Below, in pieces: positions 1-12,655 of a DNA stretch of 64,000 bases; within the stretch, counting starts at the first letter, position 1; every line of letters starts with the position of its first letter. The DNA is taken from the NCBI RefSeq assembly GCF_000003605.2, contig NW_003115153.1, positions 1-64,000 of the forward strand, in the 5' to 3' direction. The position numbers and the translations under genes are program-made. The notes beneath the pieces are model-generated. The model ran no database searches. It worked only from the letters and a program-made list of their open reading frames with translations, and was not told the DNA's origin. This DNA is from Saccoglossus kowalevskii. Taxonomy: Eukaryota; Hemichordata; Enteropneusta; Harrimaniidae.

Positions 1-679
1 TCACGACCAATCGTGGACTTTCATTCAATGTGTTGGTCAGGGTTCTGACCCTGTGTATTTTTTGGTGGGTACCGTTTAATTTCACTACCCTGGCTACATG
101 TTAAAATGGGTCTGAATTCACTCTGGATAAGTACGTACATAACCGACCAATCTTGGACTTTATTTCAATATGTTGGTCAGGGTTCTAACCCTGTGTATTT
201 TTCGGTGGGTACCATTTAATTTCATTACCCTGGCTACGTGTTAATATGGGTCTGAATTCACTCTGGATGAGTACGTACATAACCGACCAATCTTGGACTT
301 TAATTCACTGTGTTGGTCAGGGTTCTGACCATGTGTATTTTTCGGTGGGTACCGTTTAATTTCATTATCCTGGCTACGTGTTAAAATGGGTCTGAATTCA
401 CTCTGGATAAGTACGTACATAACCGAACAATCTTGGACTTTATTTCAATATGTTGGTCAGGGTTCTAACCCTGTGTATTTTTTCGGTGGGTACTGTTTAA
501 TTTCATTACCCTGGCTATATGGGACTGAATTCACTCTGGATAAGTACGTACATAACCGACCAATCTTGGACTTTCATTCAATGTGTTGGTCAGGGTTCTG
601 ACCCTGTGTATTTTTCGGTGGGTACCGTTTAATTTCACTACCCTGGCTACGTGTTAAAATGGGTCTGAATTCACTCTGG
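1..679. repeat. Higher-order block, left copy of 60343-61021
   Basis: Private variants line up at a constant offset of 60,342 bp: TTTTTTGGTGGG, ACCATTTAA, TTAATATGGG with GATGAGTAC, GACCATGTG, ACCGAACAA and the 8-bp-deleted CTATATGGGACTG junction. Only the first few bases differ before the copies part near 679. Part of the same block (386 to about 879) also recurs at 57206-57699. Confidence 0.9.
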
Positions 680-2198
680 ATAAGTACGTACATAACCGAC
701 AAATCGTGGACTTTCATTCAATGTGTTGGTCAGGGTTCTGACCCTGTGTATTTTTCGGTGGGTACCGTTTAATTTCACTACCCTGGCTACGTGTTAAAAT
801 GGGTCTGAATTCACTCTGGATAAGTACGTACATAACCGACAAATCTTGGACTTTAATTCACTGTGTTGGTCAGGGTTCTGACCCTGTGTATTTTTGGTGG
901 GTACCGTTTAATTTCATTATCCTGGCTACGTGTTAAAATGGGTCTGAATTCACTCTGGATTAGTACGTGCATAACCGACCAATCTTGGACTTTCATTCAA
1001 TGTGTTGGTCAGGGTTCTGACCCCGTGTATTATTCGGTCGGTACCATTTAATTTCACTACCCTGGCTACGTGTTAAAATGGGTCTGAATTCACTCTGGAT
1101 AAGTACGTACAAAACCGACCAATCTTGGACTTTAATTCAATGTGTTGGTCAGGGTTCTGACCCTGTGTATTTTTCGGTGGGTACCGTTTAATTTCATTAT
1201 CCTGGCTCCGTGTTAAAATGGGTCTGAATTCACTCTGGATTAGTACGTACATAACCGACCAATCTTGGACTTTCATTCAATGTGTTGGTCAGGGTCTGAC
1301 CCTGTGTATTTTTCGGTGGGTACCGTTTAATTTCACTACCCTGGCTACGTGTTAAAATGGGTCTGAATTCACTCTGGATAAGTACGTACATAACCGACCA
1401 ATCTTGGACTTTATTTCAATATGTTGGTCAGGGTTCTGACCCTGTGTATTTTTTGGTGGGTACCGTTTAATTTCATTATCCTGGCTACATGTTAAAATGG
1501 ATCAGAATTCACTCTGGATAAGTATGTACATAACCGACCAATCTTGGACTTTATTTCAATGTGTTGGTCAGGGTTTTGACCCTGTGTATTTTTCGGTGGG
1601 TACCGTTTAATTTCACTACCCTGGCTACGTGTTAAAATGGGTCTGAATTCACTCTGGATAAGTACGTACATAACCGACCATTCTTGGACTTTAATTCACT
1701 GTGTTGGTCAGGGTTCTGACCCTGTGTATTTTTTGGTGGGTACCGTTTAATTTCATTATCCTGGCTACGTGTTAAAATGGGTCTGAATTCACTCAGGATT
1801 AGTACGTGCATAACCGCCCAATCTTGGACTTTCATTCAATATGTTGGTCAGGGTTCTGACCCCGTGTATTTTTCGGTCGGTACCGTTTAATCTCACTACC
1901 CTGGCTACGTGTTAAAATGGGTCTGAATTCACTCTGGATAAGTACGTACAAAACCGACCAATCGTGGACTTTAATTCAATGTGTTGGTCAGGGTTCTGAC
2001 CCTGTGTATTTTTTGGTGGGTACCGTTTAATTTCATTATCCTGGCTACGTGTTAAAATGGGTCTGAATTCACTCTGGATTAGTACGTACATAACCGATCA
2101 ATCTTGGACTTTCATTCAATGTGTTGGTCAGGGTTCTGACCCTGTGTATTTTTCGGAGGGTACCGTTTAATTTCACTACCCTGGCTACGTGTTAAAAT

Positions 2199-2386
2199 GG
2201 GTCTGAATTCACTCTGGATAAGTACGTACATAACCGACCAATCTTGGACTTTCATTTTGCATGCAGGTAAGGTACACCTACAGACATAACTGTGGACATT
2301 TATGCTTATACTTATGTTCTAAGACGTTAGTTAACATTTAATATCAGGCAAAGCATTGGTTCATTACCTTGGCTACGTGTTAAAAT
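2199..2386. repeat. Long (188-bp) monomer 1
   Basis: Cassette at 2257-2361 between TTCATT copies, with the CAAAGCATTGG allele. It is followed by the private right flank ACCTTGG and then a monomer with AACCAACC. Long monomer 33 at the other end of the window has the same flank combination. Confidence 0.97.
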
Positions 2387-4320
2387 GGGTCTGAATTCAC
2401 TCTGGATAAGTACGTACATAACCAACCAATCTTGGACTTTAATTCACTGTGTTGGTCAGGGTTCTGACCCTGTGTATTTTTCGGTGGGTACCGTTTAATT
2501 TCACTACCCTGGCTACGTGTTAAAATGGGTCTGAATTCACACTGGATAAGTACGTACATAACCGACCAATCGTGGACTTCCATTCAATGTGTTAGTCAGG
2601 GTTCTGACCCTGTGTATTTTTCGGTGGGTACCGTTTAATTTCACTACCCTGGCTACGTGTTAAAATGGGTCTGAATTCACTCTGTATCAGTACGTACATA
2701 ACCGACCAATCATGGACTTTAATTCAATGTGTTGGTCAGGGTTCTGACCCTGTGTATTTTTTTGGTGGGTACCGTTTAATTTCACTACCCTGGCTACATG
2801 TTAAAATGGGTCTGAATTCACTCTGGATAAGTACGTACATAACCGACCAATCGTGGACTTTCATTCAATGTGTTGGTCAGGGTTCTGACCCTGTGTATTT
2901 TTCGGTGGGTACCGTTTAATTTCACTACCCTGGCTACATGTTAAAATGGGTCTGAATTCACTCTGGATAAGTACGTACATAACCGACCAATCTTGGACTT
3001 TATTTCAATATGTTGGTCAGGGTTCTAACCCTGTGTATTTTTCGGTGGGTACCGTTTAATTTCATTACCCTGGCTACGTGTTAAAATGGGTCTGAATTCA
3101 CTCTGGATAAGTACGTACATAACCGACCAATCTTGGACTTTATTTCAATATGTTGGTCAGGGTTCTAACCCTGTGTATTTTTCGGTGGGTACCGTTTAAT
3201 TTTATTACCCTGGCTACGTGTTAAAATGGGTCTGAATTCACTCTGGATAAGTATGTACATAACCGACCAATCTTGGACTTTAATTCACTGTGTTGGTCAG
3301 GGTTCTGACCATGTGTATTTTTCGGTGGGTACCGTTTAATTTCATTATCCTGGCTACGTGTTAAAATGGGTCTGAATTCTCTCTGGATAAGTACGTACAT
3401 AACCGAACAATCTTGGACTTTATTTCAATATGTTGGTCAGGGTTCTAACCCTGTGTATTTTTCGGTGGGTACCGTTTAATTTCATTACCCTGGCTACATG
3501 GGACTGAATTCACTATGGATAAGTACGTACATAACCGACCATCTTGGACTTTAATTCACTGTGTTGGTCAGGGTTCTGACCCTGTGTATTTTTCGGTGGG
3601 TACCGTTTAATTTCATTATCCTGGCTACGTGTTAAAATGGGTCTGAATTCACTCTGGATAACTACGTACAAAACCGACCAATCGTGGACTTTAATTCAAT
3701 GTGTTGGTCAGGGTTCTGACCCTGTGTATTTTTCGGTGGGTACCGTTTAATTTCACTACCCTGGCTATGTGTTAAAATGGGTCTGAATTCACTCTGGATA
3801 AGTACGTACATAACCGACAAATCATGGACTTTCATTCAATGTGTTGGTCAGGGTTCTGACCCTGTGTATTTTTCGGTGGGTACCGTTTAATTTCACTACC
3901 CTGGCTACGTGTTAAAATGGGTCTGAATTCACTCTGGATAAGTACGTACATTACCGACCAATCTTGGACTTTAATTCACTGTGTTGGTCAGGGTTCTGAC
4001 CCTGTGTATTTTTCGGTAGGTACCGTTTAATTTCATTATCCTGGCTACGTGTTAAAATGGGTCTGAATTCACTCTGGATTAGTATGTGCATAACCGACCA
4101 ATCTTGGACTTTCATTCAATGTGTTGGTCAGGGTTCTGACCCTGTGTATTTTTCGGTCGGTACCGTTTAATTTCACTACACTGGCTACGTGTTAAAATGA
4201 GTCTGAATTCACTCGGGATAAGTACGTACAAAACCGACCAATCGTGGACTTTAATTCAATGTGTTGGTCAGGGTTCTGACCCTGTGTATTTTTCGGTGGC
4301 TACCGTTTAAATTCATTATT

Positions 4321-6810
4321 CTGGCTACGTGTTAAAATGGGTCTGAATTCACTCTGGATAAGTACGTACATAACCGACCAATCTTGGACTTTATTTCAAT
4401 ATGTTGGTCAGGGTTCTGACCCTGTGTATTTTTCGGTGGGTACCGTTTAATTTCATTATCCTGGCTACATGTTAAAATGGATCTGAATTCACTCTGGATA
4501 AGTATGAACATAACCGACCAATCTTGGACTTTATTTCAATGTGTTGGTCAGGGTTTTGACCCTGTGTATTTTTCGGTGGGTACCGTTTAATTTCACTACC
4601 CTGGCTACGTGTTAAAATGGGTCTGAATTCACTCTGGATAAGTACGTACATAACCGACCAATCTTGGACTTTAATTCACTGTGTTGGTCAGGGTTCTGAC
4701 CCTGTGTATTTTTTGGTGGGTACCGTTTAATTTCATTATCCTGGCTACGTGTTAAAATGGGTCTGAATTCACTCAGGATTAGTACGTGCATAACCGACCA
4801 ATCTTGGACTTTCATTCAATGTGTTGGTCAGGGTTCTGACCCCGTGTATTTTTCGGTCGGTACCGTTTAATTTCACTACCCTGGCTACGTGTTAAAATGG
4901 GTCTGAATTCACTCTGGATAAGTACGTACAAAACCGACCAATCGTGGACTTTAATTCAATGTGTTGGTCAGTGTTCTGACCCTGTGTATTTTTTGGTGGG
5001 TACCGTTTAATTTCATTATCCTGGCTACGTGTTAAAATGAGTCTGAATTCACTCGGGATAAGTACGTACAAAACCGACTAATCATGGACTTTAATTCAAT
5101 GTGTTGGTCAGGGTTCTGACCCTGTGTATTTTTCGGTGGCTACCGTTTAAATTCATTATTCTGGCTACGTGTTAAAATGGGTCTGAATTCACTCTGGATT
5201 AGTACGTACATAACCGACCAATCTTGGACTTTCATTCAATGTGTTGGTCAGGGTTCTGACCCTGTGTATTTTTCGGTGGGTACCGTTTAATTTCACTACC
5301 CTGGCTACGTGTTAAAATGGGTCTGAATTCACTCTGGATAAGTACGTACATAACCGACCAATCTTGGACTTTATTTCAATGTGTTGGTCAGGGTTCTGAC
5401 CCTGTGTATTTTTCGGTGGGTACCGTTTAATTTCACTACCCTGGCTACGTGTTAAAATGGGTCTGAATTCACTCTGGATAAGTACGTACATAACCGACCA
5501 ATCTTGGACTTTAATTCACTGTGTTGGTCAGGGTTCTGACCCTGTGTATTTTTCGGTGGGTACCGTTTAATTTCACTACCCTGGCTACGTGTTAAAATGG
5601 GTCTGAATTCACTCTGGATAAGTACGTACATAACCGACCAATCTTGGACTTTATTTCAATATGTTGGTCAGGGTTCTGACCCTGTGTATTTTTCGGTGGG
5701 TACCGTTTAATTTCATTATCCTGGCTACATGTTAAAATGGATCTGAATTCACTCTGGATAAGTATGAACATAACCGACCAAGCTTGGACTTTATTTCAAT
5801 GTGTTGGTCAGGGTTTTGACCCTGTGTATTTGTCGGTGGGTACCGTTTAATTTCACTACCCTGGCTACGTGTTAAAATGGGTCTGAATTCACTCTGGATA
5901 AGTACGTACATAACTGACCAATCTTGGACTTTAATTCACTGTGTTGGTCAGGGTTCTGACCCTGTGTATTTTTTGGTGGTTACCGTTTAATTTCATTATC
6001 CTGGCTACGTGTTAAAATGGGTCTGAATTCACTCAGGATTAGTACGTGCATAACCGACCAATCTTGGACTTTCATTCAATGTGTTGGTCAGGGTTCTGAC
6101 CCCGTGTATTTTTCGGTCGGTACCGTTTAATTTCACTACCCTGGCTACGTGTTAAAATGGGTCTGAATTCACTCTGGATAAGTACGTACAAAACCGACCA
6201 ATCGTGGACTTTAATTCAATGTGTTGGTCAGTGTTCTGACCCTGTGTATTTTTTGGTGGGTACCGTTTAATTTCATTATCCTGGCTACGTGTTAAAATGA
6301 GTCTGAATTCACTCGGGATAAGTACGTACAAAACCGACTAATCATGGACTTTAATTCAATGTGTTGGTCAGGGTTCTGACCCTGTGTATTTTTCCGTGGC
6401 TACCGTTTAAATTCATTATTCTGGCTACGTGTTAAAATGGGTCTGAATTCACTCTGGATTAGTACGTACATAACCGACCAATCTTGGACTTTCATTCAAT
6501 GTGTTGGTCAGGGTTCTGACCCTGTGTATTTTTCGGTGGGTACCGTTTAATTTCACTACCCTGGCTACATGTTAAAATGGGTCTGAATTCACTCTGGATA
6601 AGTACGTACATAACCGACCAATCTTGGACTTTATTTCAATGTGTTGGTCAGGGTTCTGACCCTGTGTATTTTTCGGTGGGTACCGTTTAATTTCACTACC
6701 CTGGCTACGTGTTAAAATGGGTCTGAATTCACTCTGGATAAGTACGTACATAACCGACCAATCTTGGACTTTAATTCACTGTGTTGGTCAGGGTTCTGAC
6801 CCTGTGTATT
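4321..6810. repeat. Two tandem copies of a nine-monomer (1260-bp) higher-order unit
   Basis: The stretch 4321-5550 recurs at 5581-6810. Shared private variants at exact 1260-bp spacing are AGTATGAACA (4501, 5761), CAGTGTTCTGAC (about 4969, 6229) and CGACTAATCATGG (about 5075, 6335). Part of a third copy follows: 4681-5160 resembles 6781-7260 at 2100 bp. Differences are few, for example AGCTTGG against ATCTTGG. Confidence 0.88.
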
Positions 6811-7601
6811 TTTTGGTGGGTACCGTTTAATTTCATTATCCTGTCTACGTGTTAAAATGGGTCTGAATTCACTCAGGATTAGTACGTGCATAACCGACCA
6901 ATCTTGGACTTTCATTCAATGTGTTGGTCAGGGTTCTGACCCCGTGTATTTTTCGGTCGGTACCGTTTAATTTCACTACCCTGGCTACGTGTTAAAATGG
7001 GTCTGAATTCACTCTGGATAAGTACGTACAAAACCGACCAATCGTGGACTTTAATTCAATGTGTTGGTCAGGGTTCTGACCCTGTGTATTTTTTGGTGGG
7101 TACCGTTTAATTTCATTATCCTGGCTACGTGTTAAAATGAGTCTGAATTCACTCGCGATAAGTACGTACAAAACCGACCAATTGTGGACTTTAATTCAAT
7201 GTGTTGGTCAGGGTTCTGACCCTGTGTATTTTTCGATGGCTACCGTTTAAATTCATTATTCTGGCTACGTGTTAAAATGGGTCTGAATTCACTCTGGATT
7301 AGTACGTACATAACCGACCAATCTTGGACTTTCATTCAATGTGTTGGTCAGGGTTCTGACCCTGTGTATTTTTCGGTGGGTACCGTTTAATTTCACTACC
7401 CTGGCTACGTGTTAAAATGGGTCTGAATTCACTCTGGATAAGTACGTACATAACCGACCAATCTTGGACTTTATTTCACTGTGTTGGTCAGGGTTCTGAC
7501 CCTGTGTATTTTTTGGTGGGTACCGTTTAATTTCATTATCCTGGCTACGTGTTAAAATGGGTCTGAATTCACTCTGGATTAGTACGTACATAACCGACCA
7601 A

Positions 7602-8826
7602 TCGTGTACTTTCATTCATTGTGTTGGTCAGGGTTCTGACCCTGTGTATTTTTTGGTGGGTACCGTTTAATTTCACTACCCTGGCTGCGTGTTAAAATGG
7701 GTCTGAATTCACTCTGTATCAGGACGTACATAACCGACCAATCGTGGACTTTAATTCAATGTGTTGGTCAGGGTCCTGACCCTGTGTATTTTTCGGTGGG
7801 TACCGTTTAATTTCACTACCCTGGCTACATGTTAAAATGGGTCTGAATTCACTCTGGATAAGTACGTACATAACCGACCAATCATGGACTTTTATTTTGC
7901 ATGCAGGTAAGGTACACCTACAGACATAACTGTGGACATTTATGCTTATACTTATGTTCTAAGACGTTAGTTAACATTTAATATCAGGCAATGCATTGGT
8001 TCATTACCCTGGCTACGTGTTAAAATGGGTCTGAATTCACTCTATATAAGTACGTACATAACCGACGAATCTTGGACTTTAATTCACTGTGTTGGTCAGG
8101 GTTCTGACCCTGTGTATTTTTCGGTGGGTACCGTTTAATTTCACTACCCTGGCTACGTGATAAAATGGGTCTGAATTCACTCTGGATAAGTACGTACATA
8201 ACCGACCAATCATGGACTTTCATTCAATGTGTTGGTCAGGGTTCTGACCCTGTGTATTTTTCGGTGGGTACCGTTTAATTTCACTACCTTGGCTACGTGT
8301 TAAAATGGGTCAGAATTCACTCTGGATAAGTACGTACATAACCGACCAATCTTGGACTTTAATTCACTGTGTTGGTCAGGGTTCTGACCCTGTGTATTTT
8401 TCGGTGGGTAACGTTTAATTTCATTATCCTGGCAACGTGTTAAAATGGGTCTGAATTCACTCTGGATTAGAACGTACATAAGCGACCCATCTTGGATTTT
8501 AATTCACTGTGTTGGTCAGGGTTCTGATCCTGTGTATTTTTCGGTGGGTACTGTTTAATTTCATTATCCTGGCTACGTGTTCAAATGTGTCTGAATTCAC
8601 TCTGGATTAGTATGTACATGTACATAACCGACCATTCTTGGACTTTCATTCAATGTGTTGGTCAGGGTTCTGACCCTGTGTATTTTTCGGTGGGTACCGT
8701 TTAATTTCACTACCCTGGCTACGTGTTAAAATGGGTCTGAATTCACACTGGATAAGTACGTACATAACCGACCAATCTTGGACTTTAATTCAATGTGTTG
8801 GTCAGGGTTCTGACCCTGTGTATTTT
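7602..8826. repeat. Higher-order block shared with 47781-49005
   Basis: Offset 40,179 bp. Shared markers are TCGTGTACTTTC, GGGTCCTGACC, long monomer 2/30 with TTTATT, GGGTAACG followed by GGCAACG, GATTTTAATTC, GATCCTGTG and the TATGTACATGTACATA palindrome. Differences include CTCTATATAAG here against CTCTGGATAAG. Confidence 0.88.
7839..8026. repeat. Long (188-bp) monomer 2
   Basis: Cassette 7897-8001, CAATGCATTGG allele. The left half carries ATCATGG and TTTATT instead of TTCATT, and the next monomer has GACGAATC. The only other copy with TTTATT is number 30, in the duplicated block near 48 kb. Confidence 0.97.
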
Positions 8827-9012
8827 TTGGTGGGTACCGTTTAATTTCACTACCCTGGCTACGTGTTAAAATGGGTCTGAATTCACTCTGGATAAGTACG
8901 TACATAACCGACAAATCGTGGACTTTCATTCAATGTGTTGGTCAGGGTTCTGACCCTGTGTATTTTTCGGTGGGTACCGTTTAATTTCACTACCCTGGCT
9001 ACGTGTTAAAAT

Positions 9013-9200
9013 GGGTCTGAATTCACTCTGGATAAGTACGTACATAATCGACCAATCTTGGACTTTCATTTTGCATGCAGGTAAGGTACACCTACAGACA
9101 TAACTGTGGACATTTATGCTTATACTTATGTTCTAAGACGTTAGTTAACATTTAATATCAGGCAATGCATTGGTTCATTACATTGGCTACGTGTTAAAAT
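9013..9200. repeat. Long (188-bp) monomer 3, first of an adjacent pair
   Basis: Cassette 9071-9175, CAATGCATTGG allele, AATCGACC on the left and ACATTGGC on the right. It directly abuts long monomer 4, the only place in the window where two long units touch. Confidence 0.97.
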
Positions 9201-9388
9201 GGGTCTGAATTCACTCTGGATAAGTACGTACATAATCGACCAATCTTGGACTTTCATTTTGCATGCAGGTAAGGTACACCTACAGACATAACTGTGGACA
9301 TTTATGCTTATACTTATGTTCTAAGACGTTAGTTAACATTTAATATCAGGCAATGCATTGGTTCATTACCCTGGCTACGTGTTAAAAT
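9201..9388. repeat. Long (188-bp) monomer 4, second of an adjacent pair
   Basis: Cassette 9259-9363, CAATGCATTGG allele, AATCGACC on the left. It begins exactly 188 bp after monomer 3, showing that the long unit can tandemise by itself. Confidence 0.97.
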
Positions 9389-9808
9389 GGGTCTGAATTC
9401 ACTCTGGATTAGTACGTACATAGTCGACCAATCTTGGACTTTCATTCAATGTGTTGGTCAGGGTTCTGACCCTGTGTATTTTTCGGTGGGTACCGTTTAA
9501 TTTCACTACCCTGGCTACGTGTTAAAATGGGTCTGAATTCACACTGGATAAGTACGTACATAACCGACCAATCTTGGACTTTAATTCAATGTGTTGGTCA
9601 GGGTTCTGACCCTGTGTATTTTTCGGTGGGTACCGTTTAATTTCACTACCCTGGCTACGTGTTAAAATAGGTCTGAATTCACTCTGGATAAGTACGTACA
9701 TAACCGACAAATCGTGGACTTTCATTCAATGTGTTGGTCAGGGTTCTGACCCTGTGTATTTTTCGGTGGGTACCGTTTAATTTCACTACCCTGGCTACGT
9801 GTTAAAAT

Positions 9809-9996
9809 GGGTCTGAATTCACTCTGGATAAGTACGTACATAATCGACCAATCTTGGACTTTCATTTTGCATGCAGGTAAGGTACACCTACAGACATAAC
9901 TGTGGACATTTATGCTTATACTTATGTTCTAAGACGTTAGTTAACATTTAATATCAGGCAATGCATTGGTTCATTACCCTGGCTACGTGTTAAAAT
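9809..9996. repeat. Long (188-bp) monomer 5
   Basis: Cassette 9867-9971, CAATGCATTGG allele, AATCGACC on the left. It lies 608 bp (three standard plus one long unit) after monomer 4, and the next monomer has GACGAATC. Confidence 0.97.
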
Positions 9997-11370
9997 GGGT
10001 CTGAATTCACTCTGGATAAGTACGTACATAACCGACGAATCTTGGACTTTAATTCACTGTGTTGGTCAGGGTTCTGACCATGTGTATTTTTCGGTGGGTA
10101 CCGTTTAATTTCATTATCCTGGCTACGTGTTAAAATGGGTCTGAATTCACTCTGGATAAGTACGTACATAACCGAACAATCTTGGACTTTATTTCAATAT
10201 GTTGGTCAGGGTTCTAACCCTGTGTATTTTTCGGTGGGTACCGTTTAATTTCATTACCCTGGCTACGTGTTAAAATGGGACTGAATTCACTCTGGATAAG
10301 TACGTACATAACCGACCATCTTGGACTTTAATTCACTGTGTTGGTCAGGGTTCTGACCCTGTGTATTTTTCGGTGGGTACCGTTTAATTTCATTATCCTG
10401 CTACGTGTTAAAATGGGTCTGAATTCACTCTGGATTAGTACATACATAACCGACCAATCTTGGACTTTCATTCAATGTGTTGGTCTGGGTTCTGACCCTG
10501 TGTATTTTTCGGTCGGTACCGTTTAATTTCACTACCTTGGCTATGTGTTAAAGTGGGTCTGAATTCACTCTGGATAACTGCGTACAAAACCGACCAATCG
10601 TGGACTTTAATTCAATGTGTAGGTCAGGGTTCTGACCCTGTGTATTTTTCGGTGGGTACCGTTTAATTTCATTACCCTGGCTACGTGTTAAAATGGGTCT
10701 GAATTCACTCTGGATAAGTACGTACATAACCGACCAATCTTGGACTTTAATTCACTGTGTTGGTCAGGGTTCTGACCATGTGTATTTTTCGGTGGGTACC
10801 GTTTAATTTCATTATCCTGGCTACGTGTTAAAATGGGTCTGAATTCACTCTGGATAAGTACGTACATAACCGAACAATCTTGGACTTTATTTCAATATGT
10901 TGGTCAGGGTTCTAACCCTGTGTATTTTTCGGTGGGTACCGTTTAATTTCATTACCCTGGCTACGTGTTAAAATGGGACTGAATTCACTCTGGATAAGTA
11001 CGTACATAACCGACCATCTTGGACTTTAATTCACTGTGTTGGTCAGGGTTCTGACCCTGTGTATTTTTCGGTGGGTACCGTTTAATTTCATTATCCTGCT
11101 ACGTGTTAAAATGGGTCTGAATTCACTCTGGATTAGTACATACATAACCGACCAATCTTGGACTTTCATTCAATGTGTTGGTCTGGGTTCTGACCCTGTG
11201 TATTTTTCGGTCGGTACCGTTTAATTTCACTACCTTGGCTATGTGTTAAAGTGGGTCTGAATTCACTCTGGATAACTGCGTACAAAACCGACCAATCGTG
11301 GACTTTAATTCAATGTGTAGGTCAGGGTTCTGACCCTGTGTATTTTTCGGTGGGTACCGTTTAATTTCAT
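9990..11370. repeat. Tandem pair of a 698-bp higher-order unit
   Basis: Copies run 9990-10672 and 10688-11370. The period is five monomers less two bases, because each copy carries the same single-base losses in ACCGACCATCTTGG and in TATCCTGCTACG. Other shared markers are AGTACATACATAACC, GTTAAAGTGGG, TAACTGCGTAC and GTGTAGGTCAGG. Confidence 0.9.
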
Positions 11371-11956
11371 TATTCTGGCTACGTGTTAAAATGGGTCTGA
11401 ATTCATTTTGGATAAGTACGTACATATGTAACCGACCAATCTTGGACTTTCATTCAATGTGTTGGTCAGGGTTCTGACCCTGTGTATTTTTCGGTGGGTA
11501 CCGTTTAATTTCACTACCCTGGCTACGTGTTAAAATGGGTCTGAATTCACTCTGGATAAGTACGTACATAACCGACCAATCTTGGACTTTATTTCAATAT
11601 GTTGGTCAGGGTTCTGACCCTGTGTATTTTTCGGTGGGTACCGTTTAATTTCATTATCCTGGCTACGTGTTAAAATGGATCTGAATTCACTCTGGATAAG
11701 TATGTACATAACCGACCAATCTTGGACTTTATTTCAATATGTTGGTCAGGGTTCTGACCCTGTGTATTTTTCGGTGGGTACCGTTTAATTTCACTACCCT
11801 GGCTACGTGTTAAAATGGGTCTGAATTCACTCTGGATAAGTACGTACATAACCGACCACTGTTGAACTTTAATTCAATATGTTGGTCAGAATCTGACCCT
11901 GTGTATTTTTCGGTGGGTACCGTTTAATTTCATTATCCTGGCTACGTGTTAAAATG
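10635..11956. repeat. Higher-order block shared with 41503-42824
   Basis: Offset 30,868 bp over about 1.32 kb with only a few substitutions, for example GGTCTGGG here against GGTCAGGG. Markers include the TATCCTGCTACG deletion, TTCATTTTGG with ACATATGTAACC, and CCACTGTTGAAC with GGTCAGAATCTG. Confidence 0.9.
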
Positions 11957-12655
11957 GATCTGAATTCACTCTGGATAAGTACGTACATAACCGACCAATC
12001 TTGGACTTTAATTCACTGTGTTGGTCAGGGTTCTGACCCTGTGTATTTTTCGGTGGGTACCGTTTAATTTCACTACCCTGGCTACGTGTTAAAATGGGTC
12101 TGAATTCACTCTGGATAAGTACGAACATAACCGACAAATCGTGGACTTTCATTCAATGTGTTGGTCAGGGTTCTGACCCTGTGTATTTTTCGGTGGGTAC
12201 CGTTTAATTTCACTACCCTGGCTACGTGTTAAAATGGGTCTGAATTCACTATGGATTAGTACGTACATAACCGACCAATCTTGGACTTTCATTCAATGTG
12301 TTGGTCAGGGTTCTGACTCTGTGTATTTTTCGGTGGGTACCATTTAATTTCACTACCCTGGCTACATGTTAAAATGGGTCTGAATTCACTCTGGATAAGT
12401 ACGTACTTAACCGACCAATCTTGGACTTTCATTCAATGTGTTGGTCAGGGTTCTGACCCTGTGTATTTTTCGGTGGGTACCGTTTAATTTCATTATCCTG
12501 GCTACGTATTAAAATGTGTCTGAATTCACTCTGGATTAGTACGTACATAACCGACCATTCTTGGACTTTCATTCAATGTGTTGGTCAGGGTTCTGACCCT
12601 GTGTATTTTTCGGAGGGTACCGTTTAATTTCACTACCCTGGCTACGTGTTAAAAT

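Noticed and set aside
60-140. Pol III A and B boxes (TGGCTACGTG and GGTTCTGACCC), suggesting a tRNA-derived SINE origin
   Set aside because: Both have several mismatches at key positions, their order and spacing are unsuitable, and there is no poly-A or T-run terminator.
130-200. Telomeric repeat in GGGTTCTAACCCTG
   Set aside because: Only a single CTAACCC per unit within the inverted repeat, never tandem.
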